Below are positions 25,895 to 34,591 of a stretch of DNA of 64,000 nt, piece by piece. A program made the translations under genes and the position numbers. The stretch covers positions 1-64,000 of the forward strand of contig JAQDQK010000013.1 in the NCBI GenBank assembly GCA_027658995.1, given 5' to 3'. Source of the DNA: Propionibacteriaceae bacterium AM104-82 (GTDB taxonomy: Bacteria; Actinomycetota; Actinomycetes; Propionibacteriales; Propionibacteriaceae). The first letter of the stretch is position 1. Each line of letters begins with the position of its first letter. The notes under the pieces were generated by a model. The model did no database searches and was not told the DNA's origin. It saw only the letters and a list, made by a program, of their open reading frames with translations.

Positions 25895-26021
25895 ACCCTT
25901 CGACTCGCCCGGCTCAGGGATCGTTGGCTGAACTTGTCGAAACCTCCGAGGATGCATGAGTCTGGCATCGGCCGGTCACTTCATGGTTGCGGACCCTTCG
26001 ACTCGGGCTCAGGGAACGGCC
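25895..26021. repeat. Dispersed intergenic repeat (CCCTTCGACTCG ... GTCGAAACC)
   Basis: In the 184-base gap after EIIA, GGACCCTTCGACTCG occurs twice (near 25895 and 25992), each followed by GGCTCAGGGA; between them lies GTTGGCTGAACTTGTCGAAACCTCC. CCCTTCGAC...CTCAGGGA and TTGTCGAAACC are inverted-repeat modules common in actinobacterial intergenic repeats. The last module matches the GTCGAAACCTCC part of the 17.4-kb cluster. Confidence 0.65.
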
Positions 26022-26032
26022 GTGTGACGCGC

Positions 26033-26734
26033 TCAGGAATGCGGCAGGAGGGTCAGTTCGTCGGCCGCCGCCGTGTCACCCGGATCCTGGGCGAGCAGCG
26101 ACTCCAGGATATCCCTGGCGCCCGCGTTGTCGCCGGTGCGGCGCAGCAGGTGCGCCACCGCCCATCTGGCCCGCGACCGCTGTGCAGGGGTGCCGCGCTC
26201 GGCGAACCACTCGTCCGCCCGCCGGAACACCGCAAGGGCCTCCGACTCGCGGCCCGCGTCCGCCAGGTTCCAGGCGTGGTTGTTCAGCAGGCTCCCCTGC
26301 CACCTCTCGACGTCTGCGTCGTGGCTCGTCATCGCCATCCGGAGCCCGCGGCGCGTCCAATCCTCCGAGTTGTCCGGGTCGACGATCGCGAGCATGTGCA
26401 GCGCATCGACCGTCAGGAACTCGTCGGCGCCCGCCTCGTAGGCCGCGGTGAAGGGACCCAGAGCCGCCTCCGGGTCGCCCGACGAGTTGAGGATCCTGCC
26501 CCGCTCGAGCGCCACCCGCTGGGCGATAACCGGATCGTCCGAGGTGACGGAATCGAGTTCCGCCGACGCCTCATCGAAGCGTCCCTGCAGCCCGAGCGCC
26601 CGAGCCACCTGGGTCGTGAACTCGTCGCGCAGCGGCCCAGAGGCCTCGTCGCGCCTTGCGCGCAGCGTGGCCTCGAACCTCGCGGGGTCGCCCCAGTGGG
26701 GCTGCAACTCCCCCGCCGGGATCCTGCTCGTCAC
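26033..26734 (-). CDS. Tetratricopeptide-repeat protein
   Basis: A 233-residue all-helical protein with TPR-like spacing: QVARALGLQGRFDEASAELD, ALERGRILNSSGDPEAALGP, NHAWNLADAGRESEALAVFR and HLLRRTGDNAGARDILE. Cytosolic, no signal peptide; likely a protein-binding scaffold. The GTG start at 26734 overlaps the aldo/keto reductase stop by four bases, so the two are translated together. Similar TPR proteins sit beside metabolic genes without a known role. Confidence 0.8.
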   Translation of the reverse strand: MTSRIPAGELQPHWGDPARFEATLRARRDEASGPLRDEFTTQVARALGLQGRFDEASAELDSVTSDDPVIAQRVALERGRILNSSGDPEAALGPFTAAYEAGADEFLTVDALHMLAIVDPDNSEDWTRRGLRMAMTSHDADVERWQGSLLNNHAWNLADAGRESEALAVFRRADEWFAERGTPAQRSRARWAVAHLLRRTGDNAGARDILESLLAQDPGDTAAADELTLLPHS

Positions 26735-27684
26735 GGCCGGAACAGTTCGTCCACGGCCGCGATCACGTCGGCGGACACCCGCGCAGCGCCCGCGGCCGCG
26801 TTCTGTGCGACCTGAGCGATGGTCGTCGCCCCGGCGATCACCGACGAAACCGGCCGCTGCGCCAATAGCCACTGGAACGTCGCCTCCAGCATCGAGACGC
26901 CCGCGTCGTCGCAGATCCGCTGGTATGCCTCGAGCCGATCCCAGTCGGTTGCCTCCAGCAGCGCCGGCTTCAGCTTGCTGAGCCGCCCCTCTCCCCCGCC
27001 GCCGCGGGTGTACTTGCCCGTCAGCAGGCCGTTGGCCAGCGGAAAGTAGGGGAAGACGCCAAGGCCCAGGTCGCGCGCGACCGGCAGCAGGTCCGACTCG
27101 ACGCCGCGGGCGATCAACGAGTACTCGTTCTGTGCGGAGACGAAGCGCGCCAGCCCATTGCGCTCCGACACGGCCGCGGCCTCCGTGGCCTGTGCCGCGT
27201 CGAAGTTGGAGTGCCCGATGTGGCGGACCTTCCCCTCGTAGACCAGGCGCGTCAGGGCGGTGAGGGTCTCCTCGATCGGGGTCGCGTCGTCGGGGGTGTG
27301 CATCTGCAGCAGGTCGATCCGGTCGGTGCGGAGCCTGCGAAGCGACCCCTCGACGGCGGAGCGGATGTAGCGCTCCGTGCCCTTCGCGCCCCACCCCTCG
27401 GATCCCGGCAGCGTGACCCCGCGGTGGCCGAACTTCGTGGCGAGCACCACCTGGTCGCGGATGCCCTCCAGCGCGACGCCCATGAACTCCTCGCTGCGGC
27501 CCGGTTCCGACCCGTAGATGTCTGCTCCGTCGAAGAAGGTGATGCCCGCGTCGACCGCGGCGCGGATCACCGCGGTGCTGCCCTCCTGCGTCTCCGTGTC
27601 GGTGCGACGCCGCGAGAAGTTGTTGCAGCCCATGCCGACGACGCTGACGACGAGATCGGAGGTGCCGACCGTGCGAGTTTCCAT
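26731..27684 (-). CDS. Aldo/keto reductase
   Basis: A 317-residue AKR with the tetrad visible as FDGADIYG (Asp, Tyr), ATKFG (Lys) and LQMHTPDD (His), plus VSSVIAGATTIAQV at the cofactor-binding end. N-terminus RTVGTSDLVVSVVGMGCNNF is typical of the YajO/Tas-like group. NADPH-dependent carbonyl reduction; substrate unknown. Divergent from the DUF1801 gene. Confidence 0.9.
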   Translation of the reverse strand: METRTVGTSDLVVSVVGMGCNNFSRRRTDTETQEGSTAVIRAAVDAGITFFDGADIYGSEPGRSEEFMGVALEGIRDQVVLATKFGHRGVTLPGSEGWGAKGTERYIRSAVEGSLRRLRTDRIDLLQMHTPDDATPIEETLTALTRLVYEGKVRHIGHSNFDAAQATEAAAVSERNGLARFVSAQNEYSLIARGVESDLLPVARDLGLGVFPYFPLANGLLTGKYTRGGGGEGRLSKLKPALLEATDWDRLEAYQRICDDAGVSMLEATFQWLLAQRPVSSVIAGATTIAQVAQNAAAGAARVSADVIAAVDELFRP

Positions 27685-27719
27685 GCCTAAACCCTAGTGC
27701 GACGGGCATCCGCACACGG

Positions 27720-27732
27720 TAGGTTCTGCCCA
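27720..27732 (+). promoter_or_regulatory. Leaderless-type promoter: TAGGTT-N6-ATG
   Basis: TAGGTT at 27720-27725 followed by six bases and the ATG of the DUF1801 gene. No Shine-Dalgarno is visible. Confidence 0.4.
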
Positions 27733-28373
27733 TGCAGTCGGTCCCCCTCCCCCGCACCTCCGCTCCGGCGCTCGCAGCGCTGCGGGCCGCCGGATACCAG
27801 GACCTCTCGGCGCTGGACGGCGTCGCGATGCCAGCGCTGCTGGCGCTGCACGGCGTCGGCCCCCGCGCGATCAGGGCGCTGCGACTCGCGATGGCCGAGC
27901 ACGGCTGGGCGATGGCCGACGACGACCCGACGGTCGGCGCCGCCCCGGGCGGGGTCGTCGAGGGTGCCCGCGGCACGGGCCGCAACGACAACGCCACCAC
28001 CGTCACAGACGTCTCTCCCGAGGCCTGGGTCGAGTCGCTGCCGACGCCGCGTCAGGTCGAACAGGGCCGCGCGATGCTGAGACTCTTCGGCGAGGTGACC
28101 GGCGAGAGGCCCGCCATGTGGAGGCCGAGCATGGTCGGCTACGGCCGGCAGCACTACGTCTACGAGTCGGGCCGCGAGGGCGACTCGATGCGCACCGGCT
28201 TCAGCCCGCGCTCGGCCAACCTCGTCCTGTACGTCATCTCGCCCGGCGTCGAGGACCTGCTGAAGCAGCTAGGCCCGCACAAGCGGGGCGTCAGTTGCCT
28301 CTACCTCACCCGGCTCGACCGCGTCGACCACGACGTGCTGCGCGACCTGGTGCGCAACGCCTGGGAGTCCTAG
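27732..28373 (+). CDS. Helix-hairpin-helix plus DUF1801 domain protein
   Basis: A 213-residue protein. Residues ~5-60 have LRAAGYQDLSALDGVAMPAL and LHGVGPRAIRALR, a helix-hairpin-helix DNA- or protein-binding unit. Residues ~105-210 match DUF1801 (YdhG-like): MWRPSMVGYGRQHYVYESG, FSPRSANLVLYV and KRGVSCLYLTRLDRVD. DUF1801 is an SH3-like fold of unknown role. Convergent with the NTF2-like gene, overlapping by four bases. Confidence 0.85.
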   Translation: MQSVPLPRTSAPALAALRAAGYQDLSALDGVAMPALLALHGVGPRAIRALRLAMAEHGWAMADDDPTVGAAPGGVVEGARGTGRNDNATTVTDVSPEAWVESLPTPRQVEQGRAMLRLFGEVTGERPAMWRPSMVGYGRQHYVYESGREGDSMRTGFSPRSANLVLYVISPGVEDLLKQLGPHKRGVSCLYLTRLDRVDHDVLRDLVRNAWES

Positions 28374-28726
28374 AGCGTCAGCGGCGTCAGGACCGCGATC
28401 TTCCACGTGTCGCCGTCGGCGACCAACTGGTACATGTTCCGCTCGGGTGGCTGCGTGTCGTAGTGCCAGGTGACGTCGGCCCAGATGCTGTGGTCGGTCG
28501 CCGCGACCGACTCGACCTCGGGGCGGGTCTCAGTGACCCCGGCATACTGCCCGAACGCTGAGGCGAAGAAGTCGCGGGTCTGGGCCCTGTCCGAGACGGC
28601 GATCGAGTTGCCCGGGAACAGGATGAGGGCCGGGACGGCGTAGCTGTCGGCGATCGCGTCGGCGTCCCGGGCCAGCAGCGACTTGGCGTAACCGTCGAAG
28701 AACTCGTGGGCTGCGGTGCTCATCAC
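28370..28726 (-). CDS. NTF2-like/SnoaL-fold protein
   Basis: A 118-residue small alpha/beta cone protein: EFFDGYAKSLLARDADAIAD, YAVPALILFPG, and a C-terminal sheet YQLVADGDTWKIAVLTPLTL, as in DUF4440/SnoaL-like proteins. Such folds act as small isomerases, hydrolases or ligand-binding subunits; no catalytic residues can be assigned. Overlaps the DUF1801 gene tail to tail. Confidence 0.75.
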   Translation of the reverse strand: MMSTAAHEFFDGYAKSLLARDADAIADSYAVPALILFPGNSIAVSDRAQTRDFFASAFGQYAGVTETRPEVESVAATDHSIWADVTWHYDTQPPERNMYQLVADGDTWKIAVLTPLTL

Positions 28727-28775
28727 CCCACGCTAACCCCGGCCGCCTCCCGGCATCGCGTTTCGGGGAAACGAC

Positions 28776-28806
28776 GACGGCACGGCCCCGTGGGAGCCGT
28801 GCCGTC
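28776..28806 (-). terminator. Terminator of lpdA
   Basis: GACGGCACGGC at 28776-28786 pairs perfectly with GCCGTGCCGTC at 28796-28806 across nine bases; on the minus strand it is followed by GTCGTTT. It lies 15 bases after the lpdA stop. Confidence 0.8.
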
Positions 28807-28820
28807 GGTCAAGAGCCGGA

Positions 28821-30221
28821 TCAGAAGTTGATCATCTTGCCGCCGATGCCCTCGGCGGCCTCCTTGATGGCCTCCGAAAGGGTCGGGTGGGCGTGGATGT
28901 TGTGGCCGACCTCCTCTGCGGTCAGGTCGTAGGCCTGCGCAAGGGTGAGCTCGGGCAGCAGTTCGGTGACGTCGGGGCCGATCATGTGGGCGCCGAGCAG
29001 TTCGTTGTAGCGGGCGTCCGCGACGATCTTGACGAAGCCGACGCCGTCGCCGAGGCCCCACGCCTTGCCGTTGGCGGCGAACGGGAACTTCGAGACCTTG
29101 ACCTCGTAGCCCTTGTCCTTCGCCTGCTGCTCGGTGTAGCCGAACGAGGCGACCTGCGGCTGGCAGTAGGTGGCGCGCGGGATCATGTCGTAGTTGATCG
29201 GGTGCGTCTCGACGCCCGCGATCGCCTCGGCCGCGACGACGCCCTGCGCCTCCGCGGTGTGGGCGAGCATCATCTTGCCGGTGCAGTCACCGATGGCGTA
29301 GATGTTGGCCACGTTGGTGCGCATGTAGTCGTCGATCGCGACGGCGCCGCGCTCGGTCAGTGCGACACCGGTCTTCTCCAGGCCGTAGCCCTCGACGCGG
29401 GGCGCGAAGCCGACCGCCGACAGGAACCGGTCGGCCTCGAGGACCTGCTGGTCGCCGCCCTTGGCTGGGCTGACGGTGACGCGCACGCCAGAGCCGGTGT
29501 CCTCGATCGACTCGACCTTCGTCGAGGTCAGCACCTTGATGCCGAGCTTCTTGTAGGCCTTCGCGAGCTCAGCGGAGATCTCCGCGTCCTCCGTCGGGAC
29601 CATCCGGTCGAGGTACTCGACGATGGTGACGTCGGCGCCGAACTGGCTGAGCACGTAGGCGAACTCGGTGCCGATCGCGCCGGAGCCGCCGATGATGATG
29701 GAGCCGGGCACGGCGTCAGAGAGGATCTGCTCCTCATAGGTGACGACGTTGGCGGAGCGCTGGGTGCCGGGCAGCATCTTGGTGGTTGCGCCGGCGGCGA
29801 CGATGGCGTTGGTGAAGCGGACCTGCTGCTTCTCGCCCGAATCGGACTCGACCTCGATGGTGTTGGCGTCGATGAACGTGCCCCACCCGTCCAGTTCGGT
29901 GATCTTGTTCTTCTTCATCAGGAAGTGGATGCCCTTGGTCATCCGGTCCGACACGGCGCGGCTGCGGCTGAACGCCTTGCCGTAGTTGAAGGTCACGTCG
30001 CCCTCGATGCCGAAGGTGTCGGCCTCGTGGTTGAAGATGTGGGCCAGTTCCGCGTTGCGCAGCAGCGACTTCGTCGGGATGCAGCCCACGTTCAGGCAGA
30101 CACCTCCCCAGTACCGCTTCTCGATGATCCCGACCTTCAGGCCGAGCTGGGCGGCGCGGATGGCGGCCACATAGCCACCTGGACCGGCGCCGAGAACAAC
30201 GACGTCAAATTCTGAGCTCAT
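28821..30221 (-). CDS. lpdA: Dihydrolipoamide dehydrogenase
   Basis: A 466-residue flavoprotein disulphide reductase, the E3 subunit of 2-oxo acid dehydrogenases and of the glycine cleavage system. FAD-binding [10 protein letters not shown] (residues 11-20), redox-active pair [17 protein letters not shown]-binding [15 protein letters not shown], second FAD motif YAIGDCTG and the C-terminal [13 protein letters not shown] with the His-Glu base pair. ATG at 30221. Monocistronic; the E1 and E2 genes are not in the window. Confidence 0.95.
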   Translation of the reverse strand: MSSEFDVVVLGAGPGGYVAAIRAAQLGLKVGIIEKRYWGGVCLNVGCIPTKSLLRNAELAHIFNHEADTFGIEGDVTFNYGKAFSRSRAVSDRMTKGIHFLMKKNKITELDGWGTFIDANTIEVESDSGEKQQVRFTNAIVAAGATTKMLPGTQRSANVVTYEEQILSDAVPGSIIIGGSGAIGTEFAYVLSQFGADVTIVEYLDRMVPTEDAEISAELAKAYKKLGIKVLTSTKVESIEDTGSGVRVTVSPAKGGDQQVLEADRFLSAVGFAPRVEGYGLEKTGVALTERGAVAIDDYMRTNVANIYAIGDCTGKMMLAHTAEAQGVVAAEAIAGVETHPINYDMIPRATYCQPQVASFGYTEQQAKDKGYEVKVSKFPFAANGKAWGLGDGVGFVKIVADARYNELLGAHMIGPDVTELLPELTLAQAYDLTAEEVGHNIHAHPTLSEAIKEAAEGIGGKMINF

Positions 30222-30285
30222 GACGCCCACTCTATCCCCCAACTCCCCCCTGACGACACACGAAGCGGGCAAGAATGGTTGGTTC

Positions 30286-30301
30286 ATCTCACACATGAGA
30301 T
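30286..30301 (+). promoter_or_regulatory. Inverted repeat at the promoter of the HTH-MurA gene
   Basis: ATCTCA and TGAGAT form perfect arms around CACA, ending 11 bases before the ATG; TAAGAT overlaps the right arm end and could be the -10 box. Because the gene product carries its own Cro/C1-type DNA-binding domain, an autoregulatory operator is plausible. Confidence 0.5.
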
Positions 30302-30312
30302 AAGATCGTCGG

Positions 30313-31854
30313 ATGAGTGCTACAAGTGAGTCCATCGGACGGATGATTCGCGACGCCCGCACCTCGCGGGACTGGTCGCAGAAGAGGCTGGCTGAGGAGT
30401 TGGGGACGGCCCAGAGCGCGGTGCACCGGATCGAGGCCGGACAGCAGAACCTGTCGCTGAGCATGATCAACCGCCTCGCCGAGGCCCTCGACATGCCGCT
30501 GATCCAGACGGCCACGCAGGGCAGCATGAACTTCGAGATCCAAGGCCCGACGACCCTGTCGGGCGAGATAGATGTCCGCACGTCGAAGAACGCCGCGATG
30601 GCGGTGCTGTGCGCCTCCCTGCTGAACCACGGTCGCACCGTGCTGCGCGGGATCGCCCGCATCGAGGAGGTCGACCGCATCAACGAGGTGCTGACCTCCA
30701 TCGGCGTGAAGCTGACCTGGATCGGCGAGGGCAACGACCTCGAGATCATCCGCCCCGAGCGTCTGTTGCCGGAGCACATCGACGAGCGCGCCGCGCGGCG
30801 CACCCGCAGCATCCTGATGTTCCTCGGCCCACTGTTGCACGAGTTCGACGACTTCAAGTTGCCCTACGCCGGTGGCTGCGACCTGGGTGCGCGCACCGTG
30901 CACCCGCACATGTCGGCGCTGTCCAAGATGGGCCTCACCGTCACCGCGACCGACCGGAACTACCAGGCCAAGGTCGTCCGCGACGTCTCCGACGCCCGCC
31001 AGATCACGCTGATCGAGCGCGGCGACACCGTCACCGAGAACGCGATCATGGCCGCCGCCCGCACCCCGGGCGTCACGACGTTGCGCAACGCGTCGGGCAA
31101 CTACATGGTGCAGGACCTGTGCTTCTTCCTGGAGCGCCTCGGCGTCCGCATCGACGGCATCGGCACCACCACGCTGACCATCCACGGCGTCGAGACCATC
31201 AACACCGACGTCGAGTACTACATCTCCGAGGACCCGATCGAGGCGATGAGCCTGCTCACCGCCGGCATCGTGACCCGCTCCGAGATCACCGTGCGGCGCT
31301 GCCCCGTCGAGTTCCTCGACGTCGAGTTCGCCGTCCTCGACGAGATGGGCCAGGTGTTCGAGTTCTCGGAGGAGTACACCAGCCACAACGGCAAGACGCG
31401 CCTGGTCGACGTGACGGTGAAGCCGTCCGACCTGCACGCCCCGCTCGACAAGATCCACCCGATGCCGTTCCCCGGCCTCAACATCGACAACCTGCCGTTC
31501 TTCGCGGTCATCTGCGCGACGGCCACCGGGCAGAGCGTCATCTACGACTGGGTCTACGACAACCGGGCGATCCACCTGTCGAAGCTCTCCGAACTGGGCG
31601 CCAACATCCAGTTGATGGACGCCCACCGGTTGCTGATCATCGGCCCCACCGCGTGGCGCGGACGCAAGATCGACTCGCCGCCCGCGCTGCGTCCCGCCGT
31701 CTGCGTGCTGCTCGCGGCGCTCGCCGCTCGAGGCACCACCAACCTGATGGACGTCTACGTCATCAACCGCGGCTACGAGGACCTGCCGCACCGCCTCAAC
31801 AAGCTCGGCGCGAACATCAACGTGTTCTGGGGCGACCCCTCCACCGACGACTGA
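30313..31854 (+). CDS. MurA-like enolpyruvyltransferase fused to an N-terminal XRE DNA-binding domain
   Basis: A 513-residue fusion. Residues ~5-65 form a Cro/C1-type helix-turn-helix ([20 protein letters not shown]). Residues ~75-510 form a UDP-GlcNAc enolpyruvyltransferase: [10 protein letters not shown] holds the substrate Lys and Asn, [14 protein letters not shown] aligns with the MurA loop carrying the reactive Cys, and [12 protein letters not shown] holds the catalytic Asp. MurA makes UDP-GlcNAc-enolpyruvate, the first committed step of peptidoglycan synthesis. The catalytic set appears intact but several flanking residues differ from classical MurA (CDLGAR for CTIGAR). It may be a MurA paralogue. 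Inverted repeat upstream. Confidence 0.88.
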   Translation: MSATSESIGRMIRDARTSRDWSQKRLAEELGTAQSAVHRIEAGQQNLSLSMINRLAEALDMPLIQTATQGSMNFEIQGPTTLSGEIDVRTSKNAAMAVLCASLLNHGRTVLRGIARIEEVDRINEVLTSIGVKLTWIGEGNDLEIIRPERLLPEHIDERAARRTRSILMFLGPLLHEFDDFKLPYAGGCDLGARTVHPHMSALSKMGLTVTATDRNYQAKVVRDVSDARQITLIERGDTVTENAIMAAARTPGVTTLRNASGNYMVQDLCFFLERLGVRIDGIGTTTLTIHGVETINTDVEYYISEDPIEAMSLLTAGIVTRSEITVRRCPVEFLDVEFAVLDEMGQVFEFSEEYTSHNGKTRLVDVTVKPSDLHAPLDKIHPMPFPGLNIDNLPFFAVICATATGQSVIYDWVYDNRAIHLSKLSELGANIQLMDAHRLLIIGPTAWRGRKIDSPPALRPAVCVLLAALAARGTTNLMDVYVINRGYEDLPHRLNKLGANINVFWGDPSTDD

Positions 31855-31856
31855 GC

Positions 31857-32711
31857 TCAGTCGACCCGTCGGGCCGCGAACCTGAAGCGCGGCTCGACGA
31901 GGTCCTGCTGCGCCGCTACAAGGCGCAGTTCCGAGGATCCCGCTGACGCCGTCGCCTCAAGCACCGAGTAGGTGACGGACGCGGTCGCCGACAGCGCGCC
32001 CGCCAGGCCCTCGCCGCGCAGCCAGTGCGCAAGGAACACCGCGGTGGTCAGGTCACCCGAGCCGGTGAAGGCGCGATCGATCAACGGCGTCTCCACGATC
32101 CAGGCGCCCTCGCCGTCGACGGCGAGCATCCGCATGGCGTCCCCGCCGAGCCCTTCGCCCACCACCGACGTCACCACCACGACCCGCGGGCCGCGCTCCC
32201 GCAGCGACCGCGCCGCCGCGAGCACGTCGTCCAGGCCCCTGGTGTCGACGCCGGTGAGGTGGCGCAGTTCGAACAGGTTCGGCGTCATGATGTCGGCCGC
32301 AGGCACGACCTCGTCGCGCCAGAACTCCGGGATGCCCTCCGAGGCGTAGAAGCCCTTGTCCTCGTCGCCCATCACCGGGTCGGCGCAGAACACCGCCGCC
32401 GGGTTGGCCCGCTTGATGGCGGCGGCCGCCTCGAGGATCGCCCGGCCGACCTCCGCGGTGCCGAGGTACCCGCACAGCAGAGCGTCGGTGACCTCGAACG
32501 CGCCCCGCTCCCCCACCCCGCGCACGACATCGCGGACGTCGTCGACCGAGATCAGCGGGCCGCGGAACGTCGGGTAGCCCGTGTGGTTGGAGAAGTTGAC
32601 GGTGTTGACCGGCCACACCTCCACGCCGAGGCGCTGCAGTGGGAACACCGCGGCCGAGTTTCCCGCGTGACCGTAGGCCACCGCCGACTGGATCGACACC
32701 ACTGCTGTCAT
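31857..32711 (-). CDS. pdxY: Pyridoxal kinase
   Basis: A 284-residue ribokinase-like enzyme phosphorylating pyridoxal in the vitamin B6 salvage route. SIQSAVAYGHAGNSAAVFPLQ at the N-terminus, YLGTAEVG, CADPVMGDEDKGFY and FTGSGDLTTAVFLAHWL (Asp of the anion hole) are PdxY hallmarks. ATG at 32711. Convergent with the MurA-like gene, two bases apart; divergent from the GDPD gene. Confidence 0.92.
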   Translation of the reverse strand: MTAVVSIQSAVAYGHAGNSAAVFPLQRLGVEVWPVNTVNFSNHTGYPTFRGPLISVDDVRDVVRGVGERGAFEVTDALLCGYLGTAEVGRAILEAAAAIKRANPAAVFCADPVMGDEDKGFYASEGIPEFWRDEVVPAADIMTPNLFELRHLTGVDTRGLDDVLAAARSLRERGPRVVVVTSVVGEGLGGDAMRMLAVDGEGAWIVETPLIDRAFTGSGDLTTAVFLAHWLRGEGLAGALSATASVTYSVLEATASAGSSELRLVAAQQDLVEPRFRFAARRVD

Positions 32712-32810
32712 GGGGCCAATGCTGGCCCCACGCTCGGCGCCGCGCAACGCGACATCATCAGGCGTTCGCCGTTGGCGCAACCGGGTCACCAACCCATACA
32801 CTTGGCCTCC

Positions 32811-33581
32811 ATGGCCGAGGTCTATGCGGACTACCTGTCCCCAGAGTTCATCGCGATGGCTCATCGTGGTGGCTCATTCCTCACGCCTAACCTCGGGATC
32901 GAGAACACCGTCAAGGCGTTCAGCAACGCCGTCGAGTTGGGCTACCGCTATCTCGAGACCGACGTGCACGCCTCCTCAGACGGCCGACTCTTCGCCTTCC
33001 ACGACGGGGACCTCGAGCGGGTCACCGGCTACGAGGGCTCACTTCACACGCTTCCCGCCGACGACGTGCGGCAGTTGAAGGTCGGCGGGCGGGAGCCGAT
33101 TCCCTCGCTCGACGAACTCTTCGAGACCTTCCCGGACATCAACTTCAACATCGACCTGAAGCACGACCCTGCTGTCGAACTGCTGGCCGACACCATCGAA
33201 CGGCACGGCGCCGAGCGGCGGGTCTGCGTCGGATCGTTCTCGCGGCCGCGCATCAAGCGGTTCCGCGCGCTGCTGCCCCAGGTGCCGACCGCGGTGTCCA
33301 GCCTCGGTTCCGCCGCCCTCACCGTCGGGCGCATCTCGAAGGGCGGCCAGGTCTACCAGGTCCCGATGACGCACTCGGTTGGGCCCGTCACCGTCGACGT
33401 CGTGACCCCCCAGTCCATCGCAAAGGCACACCGCGCCGGACGCAAGATCCAGGTGTGGACCATCGACGAGCCGACCACCATGCACCGCCTCATCGACTGG
33501 GGCGTCGACGGCATCATCACCGACCGCCCCGATTTGCTCAAAGAGGTTCTCCGCGCCCGGGGTATGTGGTCTACTCGGTAG
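32811..33581 (+). CDS. Glycerophosphodiester phosphodiesterase family protein
   Basis: A 256-residue TIM-barrel enzyme. AHRGGS (residues ~17-22), ENTVKAF, ETDVHASSDGRLFAFHD (metal-binding Glu/Asp and His) and WTIDEPTTMHRLIDWGVDGI are GDPD signatures. It splits glycerophosphodiesters from phospholipid turnover. No signal peptide, so likely cytosolic. Ends 54 bases before rbpA. Confidence 0.92.
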   Translation: MAEVYADYLSPEFIAMAHRGGSFLTPNLGIENTVKAFSNAVELGYRYLETDVHASSDGRLFAFHDGDLERVTGYEGSLHTLPADDVRQLKVGGREPIPSLDELFETFPDINFNIDLKHDPAVELLADTIERHGAERRVCVGSFSRPRIKRFRALLPQVPTAVSSLGSAALTVGRISKGGQVYQVPMTHSVGPVTVDVVTPQSIAKAHRAGRKIQVWTIDEPTTMHRLIDWGVDGIITDRPDLLKEVLRARGMWSTR

Positions 33582-33635
33582 GGAACGATTCGGCCCTCCG
33601 AGTCGTTGTACCAGTGGAGAAACGAAGGAGGGAAG

Positions 33636-33977
33636 ATGGCAGATCGTGCACTGCGCGGCGTCGGTCTCGGCTCGAAGACATTCGAGGACGAGCAGGGAGT
33701 CGAATTCGCCGAGCGTCAGAGTCTCGCTTTTGACTGTCCCAAGGGGCATCACTTCACCGTTACGTTCTCCGTCGAGGCCGACCTCCCCACCGAGTGGGAG
33801 TGCAAGAAGTGCGGGCTGATGGCCACGCGCTCAGACGGCGTCGTCGGAGAGGAAAAGGTCGAGAAGCCCGTGCGTACCCACTGGGACATGCTGCGAGAGC
33901 GTCGCTCGATCCCCGAACTGGAAAACATCCTTGCCGAGCAGTTGGAGAAACTGCGCGATTCGGATCGAATCTACTAA
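33636..33977 (+). CDS. rbpA: RNA polymerase-binding protein RbpA
   Basis: A 113-residue actinobacterial transcription factor that binds group 1 sigma factors and core RNA polymerase and stabilises open complexes. ALRGVGLGSKTFEDE at the N-terminus, zinc-ribbon-like core (CPKGHHF and CKKCG), and the sigma-interaction tail HWDMLRERRSIPELENILAE. Strong GAAGGAGGG six bases before the ATG. The neighbours Ppm, Lnt and FxsA match the Rv2050-Rv2053c region of Mycobacterium. Confidence 0.97.
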   Translation: MADRALRGVGLGSKTFEDEQGVEFAERQSLAFDCPKGHHFTVTFSVEADLPTEWECKKCGLMATRSDGVVGEEKVEKPVRTHWDMLRERRSIPELENILAEQLEKLRDSDRIY

Positions 33978-33987
33978 CTGACCACGC

Positions 33988-34025
33988 ACAACGCCCGCCG
34001 AGTCTTGCCGACCGGCGGGCGTTGT
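33988..34025. terminator. Bidirectional terminator between rbpA and fxsA
   Basis: ACAACGCCCGCCG at 33988-34000 pairs perfectly with CGGCGGGCGTTGT at 34013-34025. It sits between two convergent genes (stops at 33977 and 34037) and can serve both. Confidence 0.85.
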
Positions 34026-34036
34026 CGCGTCCAGGC

Positions 34037-34591
34037 TCAGGCCCGCGGCGAGTCCTGGCTCTCCGGGTCGATGATGGTGCCCTCGATGACCACCGACTCC
34101 TCCTGCTCGCGGGGTGCGCGCTTCAGGTCGGGGGCGATCTCGGGGATCAGCGTGACGGCCTCTGCCACCGTCTCGCCCTTGATGACGACCGGGGCGTTGC
34201 CGCTGCGCTGCAGCGTGCGGGCCGCCCACCAGGTGATCGCCGACTTCACGAACGGGCGCGTGAACGGAAGCAGCAGCAGCGCGCCGACAACGTCGGAGAG
34301 CAGCCCGGGCAGGATCAGCAGGATGCCGCCGGTCAGCACGAGGCTCGCGTCGGCCATCTGGCCCTGCGGCAGTTGCCCGGAGCGCAGCGACTCCGAGAGT
34401 GCCTTCCACGTCTTGCGCCATTCGCGCTGCAGCAGGAAGAGGCCGAGCACCGTTGTGCTGAGCAGGATCAGCAGGGTCCACCAGCCGATCTCGCCAGCCA
34501 CCCAGATCAGGGCCGCAACCTCTGCGATCACATAGAGCAGCAGGCCCAGACCTGTCAGTCCGAGCCAGAGTCCTCCACGGCGGTTCGCCAT
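34037..34591 (-). CDS. fxsA: FxsA family membrane protein
   Basis: A 184-residue protein with N-terminal membrane helices (LWLGLTGLGLLLYVIAEVAAL and TLLILLSTTVLGLFLL), the FxsA region LVLTGGILLILPGLLSDVVG, and a charged cytoplasmic tail. FxsA affects phage exclusion in E. coli; its role in actinobacteria is unknown. Its start overlaps the ppm stop (ATGA at 34591), so it is translationally coupled to ppm. Confidence 0.87.
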   Translation of the reverse strand: MANRRGGLWLGLTGLGLLLYVIAEVAALIWVAGEIGWWTLLILLSTTVLGLFLLQREWRKTWKALSESLRSGQLPQGQMADASLVLTGGILLILPGLLSDVVGALLLLPFTRPFVKSAITWWAARTLQRSGNAPVVIKGETVAEAVTLIPEIAPDLKRAPREQEESVVIEGTIIDPESQDSPRA

